The notes below the pieces were generated by a model, which worked only from the letters and a program-made list of their open reading frames with translations, was not told the DNA's origin and searched no databases. Positions 8,232 through 16,813 of a stretch of 42,602 nucleotides of DNA are shown here, piece after piece. A program made the position numbers and the translations under genes. How positions within the stretch are numbered: position 1 is the first letter of the stretch; every line of letters starts with the position of its first letter. The DNA is from JBKHBT01 sp046542255 (lineage in GTDB: Bacteria > UBP14 > UBA6098 > JBKHBT01): assembly GCA_046542255.1 (NCBI GenBank), contig JBKHBT010000020.1, positions 1 to 42,602 of the forward strand, given 5' to 3'.

Positions 8232-10142
8232 ATGCGACGTTTCCTTCCAACATTTATAGCGATTTTGCTTGGACTATCTTTAGTGTTAATAATGGGTTGT
8301 AATACCGAAGAAGGTCCAGATGATTATGAAACTGATAATTCTACATGGGAGCAAGTTGGTGGCGAGCAGGTTCCACCTCTGCGTGATGCCTGTTTTGTTA
8401 ATACCGAAGAGCTTTATATCGTTGGCGATAATGGTTTTATTGCCCACTCGACAAATAGAGGCGATAGCTGGGAAAACATAGAAAGCCCTGCCACAGGAAC
8501 CAATGTCCGGCTATATATCGCCCATTTCAAAGAAGGCGGTATTGGATTTGTCGCAGGCCGAAGAGGCTTTTTGCTTTCCACAACCGATTATGGCGCAACA
8601 TGGAATAATCAAACCGATACTACTTTAGCCGAAATGATCTATAAACAGTCATTTTTCTTAACGGATGATTATGGCTATATTCTCGGTTCCGCTGGCCAGC
8701 TTTTCAAGACAGAAGACTGTGGCCAGAACTGGGAATTTCTTGGTAATGTATCAGAAGTCGATATTGCAAATGATATCTATTTCCTGGATGAAACAATTGG
8801 ATTTGCTGGCGGATCCCGTGAGAAAAAATGGAAGACCACCGATGCCGGAAATTCGTGGTTTGAACTCTACGATACATTAACAGTCAATGATACTACATCG
8901 CGCTCTGTACTGGCTGTTGCATTTTTCGATGAGGATACAGGCATTGTTGCAGGTGGAGATTATACACACAAATGGACTGGCGATGGCGGCGAGACATGGA
9001 CATCATGGGGACTTGACGGAACTCGTGAAGTCGAGATTCTCTCGATTAATATTACCGGTGAGTCAGAAGCATATCTTGCTACAAGTAATGGCAATATTTG
9101 GAAAACCGAAGACAAAGGCCAGAGCTGGGAAGAATATCCAAGCTCTATTACTGGCCCGATTTACGAAATAGACTTTGTAGATGGCTCTGTCGGCTGGCAG
9201 GTGGGCACAGACCTTTCTATTGGACTTGGTGCACTTAAGATTACATCCGATGGTGGAACTACTTGGGAGTATAGAAGTTTTGGCACAGGTACAGACCTAA
9301 ATGATGTAGAATTTCTCGATGTCAATACAGGTTGGGCTTGCGGTAATAGTGGTTATATATATTACACATCCGATGGCGGTGCCACATGGAATCATCTCGA
9401 GAATACAGTTAGCAATGAACATCTTACAGCTATCGATTTTGTAGATAATACATATGGCTGGTCTGTCGGAATGCTTGGCTTGATTCTCAAAACGACCGAT
9501 GGTGGTAATCATTGGATGGCTTCAGACAGCGGCGACTATGATGCTGCATTGTCATTCCGCGATGTCTGCTTCATCGACCAAAATGTTGGCTATATCTGCG
9601 GTACCGATGCTACGATATTAAAGAGCGAAGATGGCGGCGCATCATGGTATTCGATTGATAGCCCACTACCGGTTACCTGGAATGAAATGTATTTCTTAGA
9701 TGAAAATACAGGGTATTTTGTTGGTTCCAATGGCGCATTTGCCAAAACTCAAGATGGCGGAGAAACATGGACAACACATGAAACCGGTACGATAAAATCA
9801 TTGTTGAATTTAGATGTAATTGGCCAGAATTCAATCTGGGTTTGTGGTGAACATATCATCATGCATTCGACAGACGCTGGCGAAACATGGGAATCTTTCG
9901 AGTTATTTTTATCTAATAACAATCTTATGGGCCATTATTATGATATTGCCTTTTTCGATAATCAAAAAGGCTGGGCTGTTGGTAACTTTGGATACAGAGC
10001 TCACACTGTCGATGGCGGAGAGACATGGTATAGACAAAATTCGCCAGTAACCGAAAATAATCTATATGGCCTTTCCAAAGTCGGAAACCAAACGGCATAT
10101 GCAGTCGGAAATAATGGTATAGTATTGAAGCTTATAAAGTAA
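8232..10142 (+). CDS. YCF48/BNR-like beta-propeller lipoprotein
   Basis: Lipoprotein of 636 residues: an n-region (MRR), hydrophobic core and lipobox LIMGC with the lipidated cysteine at 23. The mature part consists of many repeats with a T-x-DGG-x-TW signature (TEDCGQNWEF, TSDGGTTWEY, TSDGGATWNH, TTDGGNHWMA, TQDGGETWTT, TVDGGETWYR), typical of YCF48/BNR (Asp-box) propeller proteins, probably two propellers. It most likely faces the periplasm or cell surface. There is no sorting domain. Family members assist photosystem assembly in phototrophs, but in heterotrophic bacteria such proteins are mostly uncharacterised, so no specific function can be given. A small membrane protein gene follows after nine bases. 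Confidence 0.8.
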   Translation: MRRFLPTFIAILLGLSLVLIMGCNTEEGPDDYETDNSTWEQVGGEQVPPLRDACFVNTEELYIVGDNGFIAHSTNRGDSWENIESPATGTNVRLYIAHFKEGGIGFVAGRRGFLLSTTDYGATWNNQTDTTLAEMIYKQSFFLTDDYGYILGSAGQLFKTEDCGQNWEFLGNVSEVDIANDIYFLDETIGFAGGSREKKWKTTDAGNSWFELYDTLTVNDTTSRSVLAVAFFDEDTGIVAGGDYTHKWTGDGGETWTSWGLDGTREVEILSINITGESEAYLATSNGNIWKTEDKGQSWEEYPSSITGPIYEIDFVDGSVGWQVGTDLSIGLGALKITSDGGTTWEYRSFGTGTDLNDVEFLDVNTGWACGNSGYIYYTSDGGATWNHLENTVSNEHLTAIDFVDNTYGWSVGMLGLILKTTDGGNHWMASDSGDYDAALSFRDVCFIDQNVGYICGTDATILKSEDGGASWYSIDSPLPVTWNEMYFLDENTGYFVGSNGAFAKTQDGGETWTTHETGTIKSLLNLDVIGQNSIWVCGEHIIMHSTDAGETWESFELFLSNNNLMGHYYDIAFFDNQKGWAVGNFGYRAHTVDGGETWYRQNSPVTENNLYGLSKVGNQTAYAVGNNGIVLKLIK

Positions 10143-10151
10143 GGAATTATA

Positions 10152-10559
10152 ATGGGTTTCGCCGAAGATTTCGATTTCTTTCGCGAATTTGGCGTTAGCG
10201 ATAAATATTCGATCGAAGATACATTTGAAACTGTGGATTTTTCAAAAGAAGAGGTAGAAGATGGAAAGCCTTTGGCTGTGCTTGCCTATTTACCATTTCT
10301 GTGCTTTATCCCATATATAAAAGCAAAAGACAATAATCGATTTGCTTTTGAACATGGCAAACAGGGAATTTTGCTATTCCTTTTCGAAGCGATTGTCCTG
10401 GTTGGTGTCCTTTTCTGGAAAGTTGCGCTTTTTGCTGCTGCTGTGGTTGCTTTGATTGGAATGATTTATGCTTTAATGGGTAAAGCATGGCGCATTCCTT
10501 TTATTGGAAGTTTATCAGGGAAAATCCATACAATCGATAATAACGATAGTGATCAATAG
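10152..10559 (+). CDS. Small DUF4870/Tic20-like membrane protein
   Basis: Protein of 135 residues. The N-terminal 45 residues are acidic and soluble. A membrane part follows with PLAVLAYLPFLCFIPY, a polar patch KAKDNNRFAFEHGKQG and two more hydrophobic segments. The order 'helix, KDN..F..HGKQG, helix, helix' is typical of DUF4870 proteins. The start has AAGGAAT just upstream and follows the lipoprotein gene by nine bases, so the two are probably co-transcribed. The function of the family is unknown. Its stop is only three bases from the stop of the convergent bioY gene. Confidence 0.65.
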   Translation: MGFAEDFDFFREFGVSDKYSIEDTFETVDFSKEEVEDGKPLAVLAYLPFLCFIPYIKAKDNNRFAFEHGKQGILLFLFEAIVLVGVLFWKVALFAAAVVALIGMIYALMGKAWRIPFIGSLSGKIHTIDNNDSDQ

Positions 10560-10562
10560 TGA

Positions 10563-11132
10563 TTAGGTTTTTAGCCTGTCAGTTAAAGGCATCAGGCTTT
10601 TTGCAATGAGCGAGGTTAAGATTATTTTTGCCAGGTCGAATGCAATAAAAGGTAGGACTGAGATTTGCAAAGCCCTGATAAATGACAGATCCTTGCCGAT
10701 TATGATTTCTGAAAATATCCAGATATATATAAAACCAAATAGATAAATCCAGATGAGTGCAATGGTAAATATCAGGACTATGTGCAGCAGCTTCTTTACT
10801 TCGAATTTCTCTTTCAGGAAGCCAACTGTAAAAGCCGCTATTGGAAATCCTAATAGATATCCAAATGTTGGCGATATGATAATGCCCAATCCGCCTCTTG
10901 CTGCCGAGAAGATTGGAAGGCCTAATAGGCCCAGTGCAATATATCCCAGTTGCGTCCAAAACCCAAGCCGGCTTCCCAACATAAAGCCTGAAAGCAAAAC
11001 GATTGCTACCTGCATGGTTATAGGCACTGCGAAAATTGGGATAGATATCAATGCACCAACCGAAGTTAATACTATAAAGATTGATACAAGGCTCAATTCT
11101 TTAAAGCGATTTTTTCTCTGTTGAAAGGACAT
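10563..11132 (-). CDS. bioY: Biotin transporter substrate-binding component BioY
   Basis: Integral membrane protein of 189 residues with about six hydrophobic segments, matching the size and order of BioY, the S-component of ECF-type biotin uptake. Recognisable parts are the N-terminal ALISIPIFAVPITMQ, GFMLGSRLGFWTQLGYIALGLLGLPIFS, and GLGIIISPTFGYLLGFPIAA. The ECF ATPases and T-component are not nearby, so it either shares a common ECF module or acts alone (known for some BioY). Its start codon is separated by a single base from the start of a divergent gene, so its promoter and ribosome site must lie inside that gene. No strong ribosome site is visible. Confidence 0.88.
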   Translation of the reverse strand: MSFQQRKNRFKELSLVSIFIVLTSVGALISIPIFAVPITMQVAIVLLSGFMLGSRLGFWTQLGYIALGLLGLPIFSAARGGLGIIISPTFGYLLGFPIAAFTVGFLKEKFEVKKLLHIVLIFTIALIWIYLFGFIYIWIFSEIIIGKDLSFIRALQISVLPFIAFDLAKIILTSLIAKSLMPLTDRLKT

Positions 11133-11133
11133 T

Positions 11134-11655
11134 ATGACGATTTTTCTTATTATTTTAAACTTAATTCTGCTACTTTCGATAGCAGGTTATATAATTTATC
11201 ACAGATACCGAAAGGAATATATCATCGCTCTGGGAAATTTCCAGACAAGATTGAATAATTTAACAGATTTTACCGATTTTCTTGCATTAAATTATGGTTC
11301 GCAGAATCAACAGGCGATTTACCTTAAATCTAAGCTATATGCTAAATCCATCAAATCCCTTTCCGGGTATTGGTACTATATCGACTCATTGACATCAACG
11401 GCCGATATTTTCATAATCAGTTCAGAGGACGATGGCATGAAACATCGCCGCCGATTTCTTGCATATATCACTCAAGCAAAAACGGCTCTTATAACTCTTC
11501 AAGAAAAATCCGAAAAAATCAAGAAGCTTATGCCCTGGTTCGAGAAAATGATTGTCCGTATCAAATACGACCTCGGAGAAAACAGCAGCATAGATAGCAG
11601 AAAGAAATTTATTGGCAAAGCGGTTAGCAATCTTACTCTTCATAGGAAATTCTAA
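11134..11655 (+). CDS. Unknown protein with an N-terminal membrane anchor
   Basis: Protein of 173 residues that I do not recognise. It begins with one hydrophobic helix (about 2-22, IFLIILNLILLLSIAGYIIY) followed by a basic stop-transfer patch (HRYRKE), so the rest is probably cytoplasmic. The remainder looks mostly helical, with a Lys-rich region (LQEKSEKIKKLMPWFEKMIVRIKYD). AAAGGA before ATG 11134 lies within the first codons of the divergent bioY gene. A later start is possible but would remove the membrane anchor. Confidence 0.6.
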   Translation: MTIFLIILNLILLLSIAGYIIYHRYRKEYIIALGNFQTRLNNLTDFTDFLALNYGSQNQQAIYLKSKLYAKSIKSLSGYWYYIDSLTSTADIFIISSEDDGMKHRRRFLAYITQAKTALITLQEKSEKIKKLMPWFEKMIVRIKYDLGENSSIDSRKKFIGKAVSNLTLHRKF

Positions 11656-11772
11656 TTCTCTTATCGATTAAACAAAGCGGTCTCCTGTTGTACCCAAACA
11701 GTAACTAATTCATGCAATAGCTGCAACATTCCTTTATGTATGTAATCTAAAAAAAAGCATATGGCAAGGTAT

Positions 11773-12081
11773 TTATGCAGCAGCAGTTTTTTTCGATCCG
11801 GGTTTCAGAAGTACAAAATCTTCTCCCTGTTGCTTTCGAACTTCATTGAAAAACGGGCAATACGAACAGCTTTTATATCTTCCAAGAAATACGCATTTGC
11901 CATTATCCTCATCACTAAATGTCCCCTGCAGAGCCCAACAAATTCTGCCGCCTTTATCACCATCATTAAGGTTATTACATTCATTAGCCATGGCCGTAGG
12001 GCATACTCCAAGCCAGCTTGTTCTTGCGCCTCCTGGCTCGCGGCCACATTCCATTTTTTCCCAGCAATTCTTCTTACTCAT
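11773..12081 (-). CDS. Two-CW domain cysteine-rich protein
   Basis: Protein of 102 residues with the paired CW signature: NCWEKMECGREPGG near the N-terminus, GVCPT, then RICWALQGTF and a terminal KCVFLGRYKSCSYCPFF. The spacing matches the 'two-CW domain' proteins found in anaerobes and signalling clusters, where the cysteines are expected to bind metal or an Fe-S cluster. A near-perfect ribosome site GGAGGTGA lies just before the ATG. It is isolated from its neighbours, so the partner is unknown. The biochemical role of the family is not established as far as I know. Confidence 0.8.
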   Translation of the reverse strand: MSKKNCWEKMECGREPGGARTSWLGVCPTAMANECNNLNDGDKGGRICWALQGTFSDEDNGKCVFLGRYKSCSYCPFFNEVRKQQGEDFVLLKPGSKKTAAA

Positions 12082-12253
12082 AAATCACCTCCAATATAAC
12101 TATCGGCAATTATCCTTGAAAGATTAACATGCTTTTAGAAAATATGAATAATAGTCCACTTATGGACAAATCAATAAAAATCATAATATCTTGTGCTATT
12201 TGTAAATTATGGCTTTTGCTACTTGCATAAAATATAAAGATTTATTTAATTGG

Positions 12254-12282
12254 TTTTTGCTTTGAAAACTAAGCAGTATAAT
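12254..12282 (+). promoter_or_regulatory. Weak candidate promoter for the ammonia-lyase gene
   Basis: A perfect TATAAT at 12277-12282, preceded after a 17-base spacer by a poor -35 (TTTTTG, 12254-12259). It lies about 30 bases before the ATG at 12315. Confidence 0.35.
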
Positions 12283-12314
12283 TTCTATAATTTTTGCCAC
12301 TTTCTGGAGGCGCC

Positions 12315-14099
12315 ATGTCAGAACCATTAATCATAAAATTAGACGATCTTGGAAATACAAATCGTGTAAGCATCGATGATATTATCGAAATAGCAGAAAA
12401 CCATCGCAAGATCGAGATATCAGATTCAATAAAGGACATTATCTGCGACCAGCGCGAAAAGCTCGACCGTCAGATGGAAAAATATCCCGAGATAAAGATC
12501 TATGGCACAAATAGCCTTCATGGCGACCTCAAGGATGTCAATGTATCCCAGAAGATGCTGAAAAAATACCAGCGCAAATATATCAAAGTCCATAATTGTG
12601 GAACAGGTGATCCATTGCCTCCGAAGGTAGTCCGTGCCCTTATGGCGATTCGCTTGATATCCCTTGTCAAAGGTTTCTCTGGTATGAGATGGGAGACTAT
12701 CGAACTCCTTCGGGATATGCTTAACCATGATTTGATACCAGTCGTTCTTGAAGAAGGCTCAGTGGGCGCGAGTGGTGATTTGGTGCCTCTGGCGATGGTG
12801 GCCGCTGCTATGATTAATCTTCCCGAAGCCAGAGTATATTTGAATGAAAAATGGGATACCGGAAATAACGCGGACAAAAATTGTGAGATAATTTCTGGAT
12901 ATACAACAGTTAGCGCGGGCTATGGTTTCAAGAAATCGGGACTAAAGCCGGTTGAATTGGAAGCCAAAGAAGCAATGGGCCTGACAAATGGCACTAATTT
13001 CATGGCATCCATCATGATTTTTGCAATTCGCGACCTGGAAAATGTATTAAAACATGCATCGATTTCCGGCGCTCTCGCTCTCGAAGCCATCCGTGGCGAG
13101 AAGGATGCCTTTTCTGAGATAATTTGCAATAATCGTCCACATCGTGGCCAGGTCGAGATTGCAAAGCAGATCAGGAGGCTTATCGATGGTTCCAGGCGGA
13201 TGAGTCCTGATTCTCAAAAACAGCTTTTTAACATCAAGAGCAATGACCAGCATGATAAACCCGAAGTCAGGGTCCAGGACAGATACAGCTTTCGCGCAAT
13301 TCCGCAAGTTCACGGAGTGGCATACGAGGCAATCGAAAAAGCAAAAGATGTTCTGACAGTCGAAATTAATTCTGTTACAGACAATCCTCTTTTCAAAGAG
13401 GTTCCAGTGGTGAAAATGCAATCGGTGGTTCCTAATGTTATATATAGAAAGCTCATCGAAAATAATGAAAAGACACTGATCAAGGCCTATAGCGGCGCGA
13501 ATTTTCATGGCCAGCCACTTGCTTCAATTATCGATTATGTCAAAACAGCGGTGGCCAGCCTTGGCCTAATTTCTGATAGAAGGTCATTTTCACTACTTGA
13601 CAAAAAGCAAAGCTATGGCCTTCCCAGCAATCTTGCCTATGATATGGCCGAAGCCGACGGTGGCCTTATGCTTTTGCAATATGCCGGCGCAGCCCGAGCA
13701 GCCGAAAACAAAGTCCTGGCATCGCCGTCATCGGTTACATCGGTGCCCACTTCGGCAAATCAGGAAGATTTCGTTTCGATGGGTGCAAATGGAGCGATAC
13801 ATCTTCGCAAGATGGTGCATAATATGCAGGTAATCATCGCTGTCGAGATGATCTGTGCATTGCGAGCATTGCAACTCACCGATGGTGCCAAATGGCTACC
13901 TTCGCACCTTCAGAAACTCGGGGCAGGCAATAAAAAGATATATGATTTTCTTTCCAGTCATAATCGCTTTGCAAAAGGCGATGCCGAAGACGAAAATAAA
14001 TACCTACGCGACCACTATCTGCGTACCGATCTCATAGGGATGGTCGAACTGCTCGAGAGCGGTCGGCTTTTGGATGAGGTTGGTTTTGTTTTTGAGTGA
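12315..14099 (+). CDS. Aromatic amino acid / histidine ammonia-lyase family enzyme (MIO-dependent)
   Basis: Protein of 594 residues of the HAL/PAL/TAL family. The Ala-Ser-Gly triad that cyclises to the MIO electrophile is at 152-154 (SVGASGDLVPLA). The catalytic loop tyrosine is Y63 (YGTNS), and LTNGTN, VQDRYSFRAIPQVHG, NSVTDNPLF and the terminal TSANQEDFVSM are all conserved. TGGAGG at 12305-12310 sets the start. It is clearly longer than typical bacterial HutH (about 510 residues), and the usual GxNTGFG loop reads GTNSLHGD. No hut or phenylpropanoid genes are near. Substrate is uncertain: His, Tyr, Phe, or an aminomutase role are all possible. It appears to be a single-gene unit. Confidence 0.85.
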   Translation: MSEPLIIKLDDLGNTNRVSIDDIIEIAENHRKIEISDSIKDIICDQREKLDRQMEKYPEIKIYGTNSLHGDLKDVNVSQKMLKKYQRKYIKVHNCGTGDPLPPKVVRALMAIRLISLVKGFSGMRWETIELLRDMLNHDLIPVVLEEGSVGASGDLVPLAMVAAAMINLPEARVYLNEKWDTGNNADKNCEIISGYTTVSAGYGFKKSGLKPVELEAKEAMGLTNGTNFMASIMIFAIRDLENVLKHASISGALALEAIRGEKDAFSEIICNNRPHRGQVEIAKQIRRLIDGSRRMSPDSQKQLFNIKSNDQHDKPEVRVQDRYSFRAIPQVHGVAYEAIEKAKDVLTVEINSVTDNPLFKEVPVVKMQSVVPNVIYRKLIENNEKTLIKAYSGANFHGQPLASIIDYVKTAVASLGLISDRRSFSLLDKKQSYGLPSNLAYDMAEADGGLMLLQYAGAARAAENKVLASPSSVTSVPTSANQEDFVSMGANGAIHLRKMVHNMQVIIAVEMICALRALQLTDGAKWLPSHLQKLGAGNKKIYDFLSSHNRFAKGDAEDENKYLRDHYLRTDLIGMVELLESGRLLDEVGFVFE

Positions 14100-14250
14100 T
14101 TATTTCGTTTAGAATTCTTCTTTATAACCGCGTTTTGCGTGAAATTTTTACGCCTTAGGTCTTTTGTGGCATTTTTTATGTGGACTTTTTGCGATTTTTT
14201 ATTAATATTAAGTGAAATTATCACGAAAAGTTATAAAAAAGGATATAAAA

Positions 14251-15609
14251 ATGTTAGTAAGATTTGTAGCAAAAAATGTGTTATCATTTGGCGATGAGAC
14301 GGAGCTATTTATGGGGGCGAGACCCGAACGCAATTTAAGAGATGAGCATATTTATGATGTTTGTGGTCTTGAGCTTATGAAAATGGTTGCTGTATATGGT
14401 GCGAATGCTTCGGGTAAGTCTAATTTGGTAAAGGCAATCTCATTTCTGCGTGACTTAATATTTGATAAAGCAGCCCTTGAGCAATGGAATAGATATAGAT
14501 TCAGATTTGCTGGTGAAGATGAATCTTCTGTCTTAGCTATTGAGTTTATAGAAGATAATGTACCCTTTATTTATATTATTGAGATTAAAAATGACTTAAT
14601 CAAAAAGGAAGAGCTTTATATTTCGGCATTAGGGCAAAAAGGTCAAAATGATAATCTAATCTATAGAAGACTCACAGATGATGGCAAAAAATCAAAATTG
14701 CAGTTCAGCGAAGAGTTTGAAAAAGAAGAAGGAACTGATCTTTTAAAAGATGTACTGATAAAAAATATAATAAAACCTGATCGGACGATATTGGAATTCG
14801 TCTCAGAAAGTGATCAGTTGGAATTTGCTGAAGCAAAAAATGCCGTAAATTGGTTTAGAAACACTTTACAAGTAATAAGTCCAGAAGCAAGATATTCTAA
14901 ACTTATTAAAAGATTGGAGAGCGATATTCCGTTTTCTGAATTCTTAAAAAAAAACATATGTCAATCGGATATAGGAATAGATTCATTTGACATACATAAT
15001 GTATCAGTGTCTGAAATTGAAAGTGAATCCAATGATTTGAATAAAATTCGTCAAGTATTTGAAGAAAATCAAGATATTGATAGCATCCCTTTGCCGAATA
15101 GAGATAGTATCGTCTACGTTCGAGAAGAAGGCAAACTTGTGATTAAGTGGCTACAATTTGACCACAAAGGCGGTGCAGAAGAAATTATTAGGCCATTCTT
15201 TCTTCATGAAGAATCAGATGGAACAAAAAGACTAATAGATTTACTACCAGCTTTTTATTTTCTAATGAATAATGTTAATGTTTTACTAATAGACGAAATA
15301 GAAAGAAGCATTCACCCAAATCTAATAAAAGCTTTAATTGCTAAGTTTTCGCACACTAAAGACACAAAAGGGCAGCTCATTTTTACTACACATGAGTCAA
15401 ATTTACTAGACCAAAATATCTTAAGAAGAGACGAAGTCTGGTTTACTGAGAAGAATAAAAAGGGCATGACAGAACTTTATTCTCTTGGCGAATTCAAAGA
15501 TGTACATAAAACTAATAATATTCAAAAGGGATATCTGAGTGGACGTTATGAAGCCGTACCATACACCAAGAATCTTGGGAAAATAGATTGGAAGAGCTAT
15601 GCCAGGTAA
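14251..15609 (+). CDS. AAA-family ATPase of an AbiL-like (AbiLi/RloA-type) defence pair
   Basis: Protein of 452 residues of the AAA_15/AAA_21 (SMC/RecF-like) ATPase group. Walker A is GANASGKSN at 50-58 and Walker B is VLLIDEIE with D348-E349, followed by SIHPNL, then an FTTHESNLLD switch-like motif. The N-terminal FxxKNVLSFGDET is typical of this group. AAAGGA before ATG 14251 marks the start (a GTG at 14212 is in frame but lacks a site). The gene overlaps the RloB gene by 11 bases, so the two are translationally coupled. Family knowledge: AbiLi plus AbiLii/RloB gives abortive infection against phages. Codon use differs from neighbours (ATTGA/TTTGA instead of ATCGA/TTCGA), suggesting recent transfer. 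Confidence 0.85.
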   Translation: MLVRFVAKNVLSFGDETELFMGARPERNLRDEHIYDVCGLELMKMVAVYGANASGKSNLVKAISFLRDLIFDKAALEQWNRYRFRFAGEDESSVLAIEFIEDNVPFIYIIEIKNDLIKKEELYISALGQKGQNDNLIYRRLTDDGKKSKLQFSEEFEKEEGTDLLKDVLIKNIIKPDRTILEFVSESDQLEFAEAKNAVNWFRNTLQVISPEARYSKLIKRLESDIPFSEFLKKNICQSDIGIDSFDIHNVSVSEIESESNDLNKIRQVFEENQDIDSIPLPNRDSIVYVREEGKLVIKWLQFDHKGGAEEIIRPFFLHEESDGTKRLIDLLPAFYFLMNNVNVLLIDEIERSIHPNLIKALIAKFSHTKDTKGQLIFTTHESNLLDQNILRRDEVWFTEKNKKGMTELYSLGEFKDVHKTNNIQKGYLSGRYEAVPYTKNLGKIDWKSYAR

Positions 15610-16375
15610 ATGGAGATACAAACCAAAACCAGCAAGAAGAACTTCAGAGAAGATTTATATTTTCCCTGAAGGAGACAAAAAGGAGATAAGATATTTCGAG
15701 TATTTTCAAGATAAAATTGAAAAACAGCATAAGATTGAGATTGTACCTATTCCGCATGGTGAAAGAAATCATTCACCATTAGGTTTGTTTGATTTTGCCA
15801 AAGCAGCTTTTTTCGATGAAAACTGTACTGAATATACTAATTTTCGAGCAAATAACTATGAATTACTTAGTAAAGATCAAGTATGGATTATATTCGATAC
15901 CGATCCTCAAACCTGGGAAAATGAAGCTATTGAATATCTTTACTTTATGGTATCTAATAAACCAAACTGGTTTGTTGCAGAAAGCAATCCCTGTTTCGAG
16001 GTTTGGTTATACTATCATTTTTTTGAGAAAAATGCCTATGAAGAATACCATGATGAAGAAATCGACTGGAAAACATTCTTAGGAGAAAAGATTAAAGGTG
16101 GTTTTAATCCCAACAAAGATCCCGAAGGATTAAAGAATGCGATTGAATATTCTCAAAAAGCTTTCAAATATTTAAGAACTGAAAGCGAAATACTTAATAA
16201 GGAAGCTTTTGTTAATTATATGGTAGAAAAAGAACTCAATTTGACAAAAGAGAAAAACTGGGAAAAGGATTTCAAATACGATTGCGATTTCTCTGAAATC
16301 TTAAAAGATAGGCCAGATAATGGCCACACAAATCTTTTCAAACTGGGAGCGATAATTATCAATCTCCTTGAGTAA
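15599..16375 (+). CDS. rloB: RloB-family protein (AbiLii-like effector)
   Basis: Protein of 258 residues of the RloB family, the usual partner of RloA/AbiLi ATPases. It opens with a basic patch (KWRYKPKPARR) and then the family core: IYIFPEGDKKEIRYFEYF, VWIIFDTDP (acidic pair in a Toprim-like fold), and AESNPCFEVWLYYHF. The E...DxD arrangement suggests a metal-dependent nuclease active site, which is inferred from the family and not proven here. The start at 15599 overlaps the ATPase stop by 11 bases. Together they form a two-gene abortive-infection-like unit. A small gene follows 25 bases downstream. Confidence 0.87.
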   Translation: MPGKWRYKPKPARRTSEKIYIFPEGDKKEIRYFEYFQDKIEKQHKIEIVPIPHGERNHSPLGLFDFAKAAFFDENCTEYTNFRANNYELLSKDQVWIIFDTDPQTWENEAIEYLYFMVSNKPNWFVAESNPCFEVWLYYHFFEKNAYEEYHDEEIDWKTFLGEKIKGGFNPNKDPEGLKNAIEYSQKAFKYLRTESEILNKEAFVNYMVEKELNLTKEKNWEKDFKYDCDFSEILKDRPDNGHTNLFKLGAIIINLLE

Positions 16376-16400
16376 ATATTAAGCTTTTTGTATTGATGTC

Positions 16401-16643
16401 ATGCACTTAAAATCATATATTACTAATATAAAACTAGACAAAACAAAATCCAAACTAGCCAAAATGTCCGAAATAGAAGACGATGGCTATGTCGATGCCA
16501 CGCCGGAAGAAAGATTTGAAATGACATGGCAAATGACACTGGCTCTTTGGGAATTTATGATTGGTGAAGAACTCCAAGAAGAACCAAGCCTAAGAAAAGA
16601 TATCGTTCGAATATATCAACGAGGGGAAAATCAAATCCCTTGA
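16401..16643 (+). CDS. Small conserved-looking protein (TPEER-type)
   Basis: Protein of 80 residues, or 59 if it starts at the internal Met in front of SEIEDDGYVD. The core DGYVDATPEERFEMTWQMTLALWEF followed by LRKDIVRI resembles small proteins with a VDATPEER...W.LT...R+V motif, which I recall lying next to nucleotidyltransferase-like genes. No such partner is present here. It follows the RloB gene by 25 bases and may be a third member of the defence unit, or a leftover host gene, since its codons look host-like (GTCGATGCC). No ribosome site is evident. The function is unknown. Confidence 0.5.
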   Translation: MHLKSYITNIKLDKTKSKLAKMSEIEDDGYVDATPEERFEMTWQMTLALWEFMIGEELQEEPSLRKDIVRIYQRGENQIP

Positions 16644-16813
16644 AAAATCCAATCTTAGCTATTATATTAATAACTTGCGGCATATGTCGCTTTCTATGCA
16701 TATAGACATGATTCACCATTCATTGGCAATTTGGGTGTGATTATGCCTATCGCATTAAAGCGGTTGATATATGCTGCTTTTGGTGATGTAAATTATATTC
16801 TTAGGAGTAATAC

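Noticed and set aside
10563..11132. Biotin-repressor operator or riboswitch for bioY
   Set aside because: No BirA-type palindrome or long structured leader is visible; there is no leader space because of the adjacent divergent start.
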